From an uncultured Prevotellaceae bacterium (GTDB lineage Bacteria > Bacteroidota > Bacteroidia > Bacteroidales > Bacteroidaceae), in contig CADBHI010000017.1 in the NCBI GenBank assembly GCA_902794405.1, positions 1-37,048 on the forward strand: 37,048 bases of DNA. The letters are read 5' to 3'. The notes below the pieces were generated by a model. That model worked only from the letters and a program-made list of their open reading frames with translations, was not told the DNA's origin and searched no databases. Each line of letters starts with the position of its first letter. Within the stretch, counting starts at the first letter, position 1. Below are positions 1 through 6,999 of the stretch, piece after piece. The position numbers and the translations under genes are program-made.

Positions 1-1415
1 TCGAGCACCTGCTTGGCGGTGTCGTTCTCGGGATCTACCTCCTGGAGCTTGGCGGCAAACTGCTTGGCAGTGGCCTTGTCGTCCTTGGTGATGAGGTAGT
101 AAGATATGAGGTAGCGATAAGCCTCTATGAGACGCACCTTGTCGGTGTTGTCGCGCTCTGCCTTGCTGCCGAGCAGCTCAACGAGCTTCTCGTAGTGGGG
201 CTTAGCTAACTCCTGCTTCGACTCGGGGTCCATGTACATACCGATGCGGGCACGCTGGAAGGCCACGTAGTCTTCGATGTCGGTGTACTTGGTGAGCATG
301 TTGGCATAGATCTCGTCAGCCTTCTTGAACTTCTCTAACTTTGCTACGGCATCCTCCAGGTTGTTGGCGTGCTGTACATAGAGCTGTCCCAGTCCGGCAT
401 GGTCGCTGGCAGAAGCCTTTGACACCTCGTTGAGGTACTTCTCGTAGTACTTGATGGCGTTCTCATAGTCCTTGGTTCCTTTATAGGCATCGCTGAGGGT
501 TTTGATGACACCAGCACGCTTGTCCTTGTTGTCGAACTCCTGGTCGAGGGCCTTCATGTACATGGCGATGGCCTCGTCGTGGCGCTTCAGACCGTTGAGG
601 GCGTTGCCGTAGTACACATAGTCCATATAGGAGATGTTGGCGGAGTCGGACTTGTTGAACAGACGATCGGCATAGTCGATGGCCTTGTCGAAGTTGCCCT
701 TCTCAGTGTTGCAGAACATAGCCAGACGGTTGAGGGTAGAGTTGCGAGGCTCCTTGCCGAGACCGAACTCTGCCATCTCGATACCCTTGTCATACTTCTG
801 GGTGAGGTAGGCCGAGAAGGCACTCTCGATGATGTCCATCTTCTCGAGCTTGGCCTGAGGCACCTTGTCGTAGGCAGCAATGGCCTCGTCGAAGTTGTTG
901 GAGATGTAGTTGATGTGTCCGATGATAGCGTCAACGGGGTAGTCGGGCAGCTGGGCACGCAGTTCGTTGAGCTTGGAGATGGCACCCTGAGGGCTGATCT
1001 TACGGTACACAGAAGCATACTTACGATAGGCATCGGGATTCTTCGGGTCGAAGTAGATAGCCTGGTCGTAGAGAGAGGCAGCGCCACCACCGTCGTCGGC
1101 CAGAGCGCGGAGGTCACCCTTGAGGATGTAAGCCGGAGCATAGCTCTTGTTGGCCTTGAGTGCCAAGTCGGCATACTTCAGGGCATTGGCAGTGTCCTTA
1201 ACCTCATAGAAGGCTCGGGCGAACTCGGTCAGATTCTCGGCATTCTTCTTGTTCTTCTTCTCGAACGCCTTCATCTGGTCTGCGAGGTCTGCGGGTTTGC
1301 TACTAATAATTTTCTTGACGGCATCGATGTCGGCCTTAGTGCCGTCCTGTGCCATGGCGCTGGTGCTGAAACCTGCCAGCACGACGCCCATTACTAAATA
1401 TTTGATCGTTTTCAT
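1..1415 (-). CDS. Tetratricopeptide-repeat protein, secreted (3' end cut by window edge)
   Basis: An open frame of at least 471 codons starts at the ATG at 1415 and runs off the left edge, so the C-terminus is missing. The first 22 or so residues form a typical signal peptide (MKTIKYLVMGVVLAG, then an AMAQ-D cleavage site). The rest is helical with repeated TPR-like helix pairs, for example the NALKYADLALKAN, EAIAAYDKVP and NAIKYYEKYL segments. TPR proteins are protein-interaction scaffolds; this one should sit in the periplasm or under the outer membrane. It is downstream of the exbB-exbD-exbD-tonB-PstS-like genes on the same strand, an arrangement I recall as common in Bacteroidales, so it may assist TonB-driven uptake or respond to it. 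A 138-bp gap with an 8-bp tandem repeat separates it from the previous gene, so it may have its own promoter. The specific role is unknown. Confidence 0.85.
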   Translation of the reverse strand, partial: MKTIKYLVMGVVLAGFSTSAMAQDGTKADIDAVKKIISSKPADLADQMKAFEKKNKKNAENLTEFARAFYEVKDTANALKYADLALKANKSYAPAYILKGDLRALADDGGGAASLYDQAIYFDPKNPDAYRKYASVYRKISPQGAISKLNELRAQLPDYPVDAIIGHINYISNNFDEAIAAYDKVPQAKLEKMDIIESAFSAYLTQKYDKGIEMAEFGLGKEPRNSTLNRLAMFCNTEKGNFDKAIDYADRLFNKSDSANISYMDYVYYGNALNGLKRHDEAIAMYMKALDQEFDNKDKRAGVIKTLSDAYKGTKDYENAIKYYEKYLNEVSKASASDHAGLGQLYVQHANNLEDAVAKLEKFKKADEIYANMLTKYTDIEDYVAFQRARIGMYMDPESKQELAKPHYEKLVELLGSKAERDNTDKVRLIEAYRYLISYYLITKDDKATAKQFAAKLQEVDPENDTAKQVL

Positions 1416-1453
1416 ACTTTTAATCATTTTAAAGGGTTAGACATGTTAACTTT

Positions 1454-1533
1454 TTTGTCGTTATTTCGTTATGACGTTATTTCGGTATTTCGTTATTTCG
1501 GTATGACGGTATTTCGTTTTATCGTTATGACGT
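1454..1533. repeat. 8-bp tandem repeat, ten units
   Basis: Ten consecutive 8-bp units occupy this stretch with no gap. The plus-strand forms are TATTTCGT, TATTTCGG, TATGACGT, TATGACGG, and the edge variants TTTGTCGT and TTTATCGT. Every unit keeps the -CG- at positions 6-7. The array fills most of the space between the TPR gene and the PstS-like gene. No coding function is apparent. Confidence 0.9.
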
Positions 1534-1553
1534 TGTTATTCTTAAATGGTTTA

Positions 1554-2504
1554 TCATTCTTTAGTAACGTTAACAGTCCGCACTTCGAGGCCGGCCTGGA
1601 TGGGGAGTAGGCCAGAGCGGAAGATGATCATCTGACCTTTGGGAAGGCGGCAGAAGTGGGCAAACCCGGAGGGAACACCAGAGCGAGGCTCGTTGAGCAG
1701 GGCATAGATGGTGCGGATCAGGGGATAGTTACCGTTGTATATGTAGTATTGATAAGGTTTGAAGCTGTTGTGCGCCGTAGCGGAGTCCAGCCTGCTGACC
1801 TTCATGACGGTGATGTTCTTCTTAAAGGTGACATTGGTGGTGTCGCGCTTGTCGTTGAGCCAGTTGGAACCAATGATTCCGATGGCATTCTCGTGACGTT
1901 CCACCCAGTCGATGACTTCGGCACTCTTTTTTACGGCGCCGATGTTGCCGCTGTTGATGGGTGTGCCCCCTAAGATGGAGTCAACGCAATAGGTGACGGT
2001 GCTTGACTTAGGATTGTCGAAGACAACGTCGATTTCACCCAATTTAGATTTGGGGTAGATTTCGTTCCAGTTTTTGACCTCGCCCTTCAGAATTCGTGCA
2101 AAGTCCTTTATTGAAATACAAGTGTCGGGGTTGGCATTGTTAACAATGATAGCAAGGCCGTCGTAGGCGATGGGTATAATCCTTGGAGTGAAGGAACGTG
2201 CCTTGAGGCTTTCTATTTCGCGCTGCGAGAGCTGTCGGGTTGTAAAAGCAAGCCACACCTCGTTGTTCATCAGTTTCTTAATAGCATCCTCTTGGTCGGT
2301 ATAGTCGGCCTTGAGCTCACCCTGTGCATGGAGTGCCTGATACACTTCCAGCTCTTCGTCAAGGATGGGGTAGAAGCTCTCGTCAGAGGCGAAAGAGGCT
2401 GCTGCTGCTTCATAGTCGTAAGGCAGCGATTTAGGCTTGTTCCCACATGCGAGGAACAAGCCTAAAGAGAGTATTAATCCAACGAATTTGTTGAATGAGT
2501 TCAT
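1554..2504 (-). CDS. PstS-like substrate-binding lipoprotein
   Basis: The product is 316 residues from the ATG at 2504; an upstream in-frame GTG at 2522 lies in a 7-bp repeat and is less likely. The N-terminus is a lipoprotein signal with lipobox LFLAC-G, so the mature protein should be a lipid-anchored periplasmic or outer-membrane protein. The body resembles the phosphate-binding PstS/PBP-like family: an N-terminal lobe with FTTRQLSQRE, then PIAYDGLAIIVNN, which matches the conserved region of that family, then a segment around GEVKNWNEIYP and a GIIGSNWL segment. No pstCAB genes are adjacent. Instead it follows tonB by 34 bp in the ExbB/ExbD/TonB operon, so a role in TonB-linked uptake or sensing is more likely than classical Pst transport. 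The ligand is not predictable from the sequence. Confidence 0.82.
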   Translation of the reverse strand: MNSFNKFVGLILSLGLFLACGNKPKSLPYDYEAAAASFASDESFYPILDEELEVYQALHAQGELKADYTDQEDAIKKLMNNEVWLAFTTRQLSQREIESLKARSFTPRIIPIAYDGLAIIVNNANPDTCISIKDFARILKGEVKNWNEIYPKSKLGEIDVVFDNPKSSTVTYCVDSILGGTPINSGNIGAVKKSAEVIDWVERHENAIGIIGSNWLNDKRDTTNVTFKKNITVMKVSRLDSATAHNSFKPYQYYIYNGNYPLIRTIYALLNEPRSGVPSGFAHFCRLPKGQMIIFRSGLLPIQAGLEVRTVNVTKE

Positions 2505-2507
2505 TTT

Positions 2508-2521
2508 CAATTCACAATTCA
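2508..2521. repeat. Heptanucleotide repeat (CAATTCA x2) at the PstS-like gene start
   Basis: Two direct copies of CAATTCA lie immediately before the ATG of the PstS-like gene and supply an alternative in-frame GTG at 2522. Its period matches that of the 7-bp repeat inside the aminotransferase gene at 5869-5892. Confidence 0.6.
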
Positions 2522-2538
2522 CGGTGCATCAAGCACTA

Positions 2539-3372
2539 TTACTGTAATCTGAAGGTTACTGGTACGGTGTACTTCACACGTACAGCCGAGCCGTTCTGCT
2601 TACCGGGAATCCACTTAGGCATGGACTTCAGCACACGGATGGCCTCCTTGTCGAGAGACGGGTCTACCGACTTAATGACCTTAACGTCGCTGATAGAACC
2701 ATCGCGCTCAACCACGAAGGTGGCGATAACACGACCCTGGATACCGTTCTCCTCTGCTACGACAGGATACTTGATATGGGTAGAGAGGTACTTCATCAGT
2801 TCGGCGTCACCACCGGGGAACGAAGGCATCTGTTCAACCACGTCGAACACCTTGGTCTCTTCCTCCTTCGGCTTTTCGTCGACCACGACTTCCTTAGCCT
2901 TCAGCACTTCACCCTCTGCCTCATCGTTACCTTTCACATCGAAGGTACCGATGGCGGTGTTGGTCTTCGACAGATCGTCCTGGGACTTGATTTCGTCCTC
3001 GGGCTTCACTTCATCGTCCTTCTTGATTTCAGGAGCGGTGAACTTCACTGAAGACTTAACCTTCTCAACGACTTTCTGTTCAACTTCCACCTTGACGGGT
3101 TCCTTACGTTCCACCTTGGCTTCCTTCTTCTGAGCCAGTTTCGACAGCTCCACATCAGTATCAATGGTGGCGTTCTGCTTCATGGCGTTCTGGATAGCCA
3201 GGTTGGCGTAGGCGATGGCGAAGATGAGGGCAATACCTATCATCACCCATACGAGAGCCTTCACATTACGTTTTCCCGTATCGCGACGGAGAACGTATGC
3301 ACCGTATTCCTTATTTTTGCCTTCAAAGACGAGGTCGGTCCAGCTGTTGTCAATTAGATCTATTTTTGCCAT
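2539..3372 (-). CDS. tonB: TonB family energy-transducing protein
   Basis: This 277-residue protein has the TonB layout: a short cytoplasmic N-terminus, one membrane anchor at about residues 39-61, a long charged linker rich in Lys, Glu and Val in place of the classical Pro-rich one, and a C-terminal TonB domain from about residue 180. The C-terminal domain shows the family hallmarks MPSFPGGDAELMKYL, YP near its start, then GRVIATFVVERDG and MPKWIPGKQNG. It carries proton-motive energy from the ExbB-ExbD complex to outer-membrane TonB-dependent (SusC-like) transporters. It follows the second exbD by 17 bp and precedes the PstS-like gene by 34 bp, on the same strand, so co-transcription is expected. 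Confidence 0.95.
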   Translation of the reverse strand: MAKIDLIDNSWTDLVFEGKNKEYGAYVLRRDTGKRNVKALVWVMIGIALIFAIAYANLAIQNAMKQNATIDTDVELSKLAQKKEAKVERKEPVKVEVEQKVVEKVKSSVKFTAPEIKKDDEVKPEDEIKSQDDLSKTNTAIGTFDVKGNDEAEGEVLKAKEVVVDEKPKEEETKVFDVVEQMPSFPGGDAELMKYLSTHIKYPVVAEENGIQGRVIATFVVERDGSISDVKVIKSVDPSLDKEAIRVLKSMPKWIPGKQNGSAVRVKYTVPVTFRLQ

Positions 3373-3389
3373 AGTCTATTTCCTTTCTT

Positions 3390-4073
3390 TTATTTGTCAT
3401 TTGTGAACTTGATGCCCTTCAACGTGAGAAGCTTCTCATCGTCTTCGTTCACCTTGTCAATGACATACTTACCAATACTGCAAACCAACATTTCGTCAAG
3501 AGCCTGTACCATGTTGTCGTACGTAGAAATGTCCATGGGTTTGATGATGACCGTCAGCGTCTGCATACCCTTTTCACCGAACTCTGCCATGAACTCGTCG
3601 GTCTTACCATTACGGATGTCTGACAGTTCCTTGTCGTATGCTTCCTTAGTCATCTTGTCGCCCATCTTCTCCTTCTTCTCGTCGAGCTTCTTCTTTGCCA
3701 TCATGACGCGAGCCACAGGGCTGAAGCCGTCCTCAGTAACGTGCTCGATGAGCAGTTTGCGGACACCGTCCTTACCCCAGGTCGTCTCTTTCAGACAATC
3801 AGCGTTCTCGTATTCAGGCAGACCTTCGACATAGTACAGTTTATCATCACCACCAAGGTAGAGTGTGATGGTGTACGAAGCCTTCGTCACCGACTTGTCT
3901 TCCTTGGTCATATTCTCATCATTACTCGGCATCGTCAGCTGCATAGCCTGCGGCTTGCTCAGCGTCGTACAGAGCATGAAGAACGTAATCAGAAGCATCA
4001 TCATGTCCACCATCGGCGTGAAGTTCACGCGGGTGTCCATCTTTTTCTGCTTACTTGCTGCTTTCTTTGCCAT
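3390..4073 (-). CDS. exbD: ExbD/TolR family biopolymer transport protein (second copy)
   Basis: The 227-residue product has a short cytoplasmic N-terminus, one membrane helix with the conserved proton-pathway aspartate in FTPMVDMMMLLITFF, and a long periplasmic domain. It is larger than classical ExbD (about 140 residues) because of an inserted charged helical region at about residues 110-160 (KKKLDEKKEKMGDKMTKEAY). That enlargement is what I recall of the Bacteroidales ExbD type. It pairs with ExbB to form the proton-driven motor for TonB. It starts 3 bp after the stop of the other exbD, so the two are translationally close and presumably form hetero-oligomers. The ExbD family assignment is secure; the division of labour between copies is not known. 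Confidence 0.93.
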   Translation of the reverse strand: MAKKAASKQKKMDTRVNFTPMVDMMMLLITFFMLCTTLSKPQAMQLTMPSNDENMTKEDKSVTKASYTITLYLGGDDKLYYVEGLPEYENADCLKETTWGKDGVRKLLIEHVTEDGFSPVARVMMAKKKLDEKKEKMGDKMTKEAYDKELSDIRNGKTDEFMAEFGEKGMQTLTVIIKPMDISTYDNMVQALDEMLVCSIGKYVIDKVNEDDEKLLTLKGIKFTNDK

Positions 4074-4076
4074 AGC

Positions 4077-4697
4077 TTAGATCTCCCCCTGTTTTTTAGT
4101 GTCAAGGTTAGTAATAAGCTGGTAACGGTTCTCGTTCATGTCCTGCAGCTCTGACATCATCTTCTTGATGACCGCATACGGCGTCTTGGCGTCGGCCTTG
4201 ATGGCTATGCGAATGTCGGCGTTGGACTCACGGGCTGCCGTGACCCACTCCTGGAACTCACTCTTCCCGCCGTCGATACTATCGAGGGGGATGCTCAACT
4301 TCTGGATCTCTTCACCCATTTTCTCGGTGTCGAGGCTGTAGTAGTCGGTGAACAGCGACATGGGAGCACCAATCATTGCATCTTCCTTGAAGTGCTTCAG
4401 CTGGGCTGCGTTCAGCGAAACGCCGAACTTGTCGGTTACCGTCTGCATCATGTCCAACATGGTGTTCTTGTTCTCGGAGCCCACGTAGATGTTGCCCTCT
4501 GGAGAAACCAGAATGTTGAGCACATCGTTCTCGGGCACCTTGACCTCGGACACTGAACTCGGAGTGTTGACCTTAATAGGCTCTGGCGTCAAGAATGTTG
4601 ATGTCAACATGAAGAAGCAGAGCAAAAGGGTCATCACGTCCGACATTGGCGTCATGTCGATCCAGATGTCTTTTTTCTGAATTTGTATTTTACCCAT
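4077..4697 (-). CDS. exbD: ExbD/TolR family biopolymer transport protein (first copy)
   Basis: This 206-residue protein has a single N-terminal membrane helix with the conserved aspartate in MTPMSDVMTLLLCFFML and a periplasmic domain that ends with a typical ExbD/TolR segment (IRIAIKADAKTPYAVIKKMM). It should assemble with ExbB and transmit proton motive force to TonB. It lies 31 bp after exbB and 3 bp before the second exbD. The two ExbD proteins differ clearly in length and in their periplasmic parts, so they are old paralogues and not a recent duplication. Confidence 0.94.
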   Translation of the reverse strand: MGKIQIQKKDIWIDMTPMSDVMTLLLCFFMLTSTFLTPEPIKVNTPSSVSEVKVPENDVLNILVSPEGNIYVGSENKNTMLDMMQTVTDKFGVSLNAAQLKHFKEDAMIGAPMSLFTDYYSLDTEKMGEEIQKLSIPLDSIDGGKSEFQEWVTAARESNADIRIAIKADAKTPYAVIKKMMSELQDMNENRYQLITNLDTKKQGEI

Positions 4698-4728
4698 AAT
4701 TATCTAAGGAATTAAAAGGTAAAACAAC

Positions 4729-5559
4729 TTATGCCTCGTGGTGGTTAGAGTCGTATGTAGCAGCGATAGTGTAACCAACCTCGTCGAGGGCGAACGTCAG
4801 CTTGTCAATCTTATTTGAGAAGTAGTTATAAACTACGGTTGCAACCCATGATGTCAAGATACCAGAGGCCGTGTTAACCAGAGCCTCAGAAATACCTGCA
4901 GACAGAGCCATTGAGTCAGCACCACCACCAGCAGACAGAGCCTGGAACGATCCGATCATACCGAGCACAGTACCGAACAGAGCGGTCAGGGTACCGAGAG
5001 ATACGATGGTAGCAACCATGGGGAGGTTCATTGTCAGGGTAGGCATCTCAAGCTGGGTAGCCTCTTCGTGAGCCTGCTGGATCTTAGAAATCTTCTGTGA
5101 CTTCTTCAGAGTCTCGTCCTTCTCAACGGTCTCATACATGTTGATAGAAGCGAGCACCACGTTAGCAACAGAGCCCTGCATCTTAGCGCAAAGATCCTTA
5201 GCCTTGGTGAAGTCCTGAGCCTTGATGGCGTCCTTAACCTGAGCAGTGAACTTGGCCAGGTTGATCTTACCAGAAGCCGACTTGATAGCGAAGAAACGCT
5301 CTACGCCAAGCACGATTACAGAGAGCAAGAGGGTCAGGATCAAACCTACCACGAAACCGCCCTTGTAAACGGTACCCATCAGGTCTGCGGGATGTCCTTC
5401 ACGGTCACCACCCTGGAAGTGGCTGGGGTCACCAAGAACGAAGAAATAGAAGCAATAAGCGATGATACAGCAGATAACGAGAATGATCCATGCATCCTTT
5501 ACGCCTTTGAAGCCCGAAGATTTTTTGGCTGGGGCTGCAGCCTTTGTTGTTGTTGCCAT
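4729..5559 (-). CDS. exbB: MotA/TolQ/ExbB proton channel family protein
   Basis: The 276-residue product has membrane segments at about residues 22-44, 68-90, 181-208 and 226-247. The last two carry the typical TolQ/ExbB sequence: a TIVSLGTLTALFGTVLGMIG helix and the ALVNTASGILTSW helix, which line the proton channel. The extra N-terminal helix relative to E. coli ExbB fits the Bacteroidetes form. It is the first gene of the exbB-exbD-exbD-tonB operon, preceded by a good -7/-33 promoter at 5632-5660. It provides the motor for TonB-dependent import, on which glycan uptake in this group depends. Confidence 0.95.
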   Translation of the reverse strand: MATTTKAAAPAKKSSGFKGVKDAWIILVICCIIAYCFYFFVLGDPSHFQGGDREGHPADLMGTVYKGGFVVGLILTLLLSVIVLGVERFFAIKSASGKINLAKFTAQVKDAIKAQDFTKAKDLCAKMQGSVANVVLASINMYETVEKDETLKKSQKISKIQQAHEEATQLEMPTLTMNLPMVATIVSLGTLTALFGTVLGMIGSFQALSAGGGADSMALSAGISEALVNTASGILTSWVATVVYNYFSNKIDKLTFALDEVGYTIAATYDSNHHEA

Positions 5560-5631
5560 AATTTGATTTTAATTTTTAGTTATTAAATAAATAATTTGTG
5601 TAAAAGTTCACATTTAAGAGTTAATCAAGCG

Positions 5632-5660
5632 CAAAGATAATAATTTATGGCGTACTAAAC
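5632..5660 (-). promoter_or_regulatory. Promoter of the exbB operon
   Basis: On the minus strand a -7 box TATCTTTG (5632-5639) lies below a GTTTAG-type -33 element (about 5655-5660). The distance from the -7 box to the exbB ATG is about 72 nt. This matches the Bacteroidetes housekeeping consensus TTTG-N19-21-TAnnTTTG. Confidence 0.6.
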
Positions 5661-5693
5661 GCCTAATTAATAACTTTTAACTCAAAATTTCCA

Positions 5694-6899
5694 TTATTGG
5701 AGCTTTCCTAACACATCTTTGATGCGTCTCATGGCTTCTATAATGTTCTCATCGCTGGTAGCGTAGCTCATGCGGAAACAGGCAGGATCGCCAAAGGCAT
5801 CGCCGCCAACGGTAGCCACATGACCCTCTTCCAACAGGTACATCGCCAGGTCGGTACTGTTATTGATGATTGAACATTGACCATTGACCATTACCTTCTT
5901 ACCATAGAAGCTGCTACACTTGGGGAACAGATAGAAGGCACCTTCGGGCACGTTGACCTCTAAGCCGGGAATATCCTTGGCCAGCTTCACAATCAGGTCG
6001 CGGCGGCGCTCAAAGGCCTGTCGCATGTCCTCCACGCACTGCTGACTCTCGGTATAGGCCGCCAATGCCGCCATCTGACTGACAGAGCAGGGGCCGCTGG
6101 TGTACTGGCCTTGCAGTTTGTTGCAACCCTTTACAATCCATTCCGGGGCGGCAATGAAACCAATGCGCCAGCCGGTCATGGCGTAGGCTTTCGACACGCC
6201 GTTGACCACGATAGTGCGCTCTTTCATGCCAGGGAACTGGGCAATGGACTCATGGTGGCCCACATAGTTAATATGCTCGTAGATTTCATCTGCGAGAACA
6301 AACAGGTCGTCATGGCTCAGAATGACCTTGGCAAGTGACTGTAGCTCTTCTTTATTATAGACAGAGCCAGTAGGATTGCTGGGTGAACAAAGTATCACCA
6401 TGCGAGTCTTGGGAGTGATGGCAGCCTCTAACTGTTCGGCAGTCATCTTGAAATTCTGCTCGAAGCCTGCTTCCACGATGACGGGATTGCCACCGGCCAG
6501 CTTGACCATCTGGGGATAGCTGACCCAATAGGGGGCGGGGATGATGACTTCCTCGCCGTCGTTTACCAATGACATGATGGTGTTGGTAACACTCTGCTTA
6601 GCACCGTTCGAAACCAGAATTTCGCTGGGTTGATAGTGGAGCTGATTCTCGCGCTCCAACTTCCTGGCAATGGCCTGACGAAGGTCAGGGTAGCCCGGCA
6701 CAGGTGAATAGCGTGAGTAATTCTCGTCGATAGCCAGTTTGGCAGCCTTTTTGATATGGTCGGGAGTGTTAAAGTCGGGCTCACCGACACTCATGTTGAT
6801 AACGTCAATGCCCTGAGCTTTCATCTCAGAACTCTTCTGCGACATGGCCAGTGTGGCCGATGGTGCAAGCCGCTGTAAGCGGTCAGATAATTGTGCCAT
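5694..6899 (-). CDS. aspC: PLP-dependent aminotransferase, aspartate aminotransferase type
   Basis: The 401-residue protein is a fold-type I aminotransferase of the aspartate (Ib) subgroup, transferring an amino group between aspartate and 2-oxoglutarate or related acids in the cytoplasm. Visible hallmarks are INMSVGEPDFNTP near the N-terminus, the NGAKQSV phosphate-binding turn, SPSNPTGSVY, the DEIYEHINY segment with the cofactor-ring aspartate, and the Schiff-base lysine K237 in NGVSKAYAMTGWRIGF. The start at 6899 (MAQLSDRL) fits the family; an upstream in-frame ATG at 6929 overlaps the -7 promoter box and is rejected. One oddity is a short stretch at about residues 335-345 encoded by a 7-bp tandem repeat. 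The gene is probably monocistronic, with its own promoter. Confidence 0.93.
   Translation of the reverse strand: MAQLSDRLQRLAPSATLAMSQKSSEMKAQGIDVINMSVGEPDFNTPDHIKKAAKLAIDENYSRYSPVPGYPDLRQAIARKLERENQLHYQPSEILVSNGAKQSVTNTIMSLVNDGEEVIIPAPYWVSYPQMVKLAGGNPVIVEAGFEQNFKMTAEQLEAAITPKTRMVILCSPSNPTGSVYNKEELQSLAKVILSHDDLFVLADEIYEHINYVGHHESIAQFPGMKERTIVVNGVSKAYAMTGWRIGFIAAPEWIVKGCNKLQGQYTSGPCSVSQMAALAAYTESQQCVEDMRQAFERRRDLIVKLAKDIPGLEVNVPEGAFYLFPKCSSFYGKKVMVNGQCSIINNSTDLAMYLLEEGHVATVGGDAFGDPACFRMSYATSDENIIEAMRRIKDVLGKLQ
5869..5892. repeat. In-gene heptanucleotide repeat within the aminotransferase
   Basis: Successive 7-bp units ATTGAAC, ATTGACC, ATTGACC and a partial ATT lie in frame inside the coding sequence and encode a MVNGQCSII-like segment. 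It falls between the conserved FPKCSSFYGKK and LAMYLLEEGHVATVGG blocks, a place where related enzymes, from memory, carry a variable surface loop. Confidence 0.7.
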
Positions 6900-6926
6900 T
6901 ATTTTCTTATTGTCTGAAATTCCGTG

Positions 6927-6957
6927 CAAAAGTAATCAAAAAGTTTCTCTTTAGCAA
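6927..6957 (-). promoter_or_regulatory. Promoter of the aminotransferase gene
   Basis: A minus-strand -7 box TACTTTTG (6927-6934) lies 27 nt upstream of the ATG at 6899. A weak TTG-like -33 element sits at about 6954-6957 with a 19-nt spacer. Confidence 0.5.
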
Positions 6958-6999
6958 GGAAAAATATCTTTTTTTTAGTTTTCTATCCGTTAATACGTG

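Noticed and set aside
579-1397. Long open frame on the plus strand opposite the TPR gene
   Set aside because: It is antisense to a well-formed signal-peptide and TPR coding sequence. Its translation is a low-complexity Val/Leu/Gly-rich shadow with no recognisable domain.
1554-2504. Assignment of the PstS-like lipoprotein as part of a phosphate ABC transporter
   Set aside because: No pstC, pstA, pstB or phoU gene is nearby, and the gene belongs to the TonB operon. The family name is kept without the transporter role.
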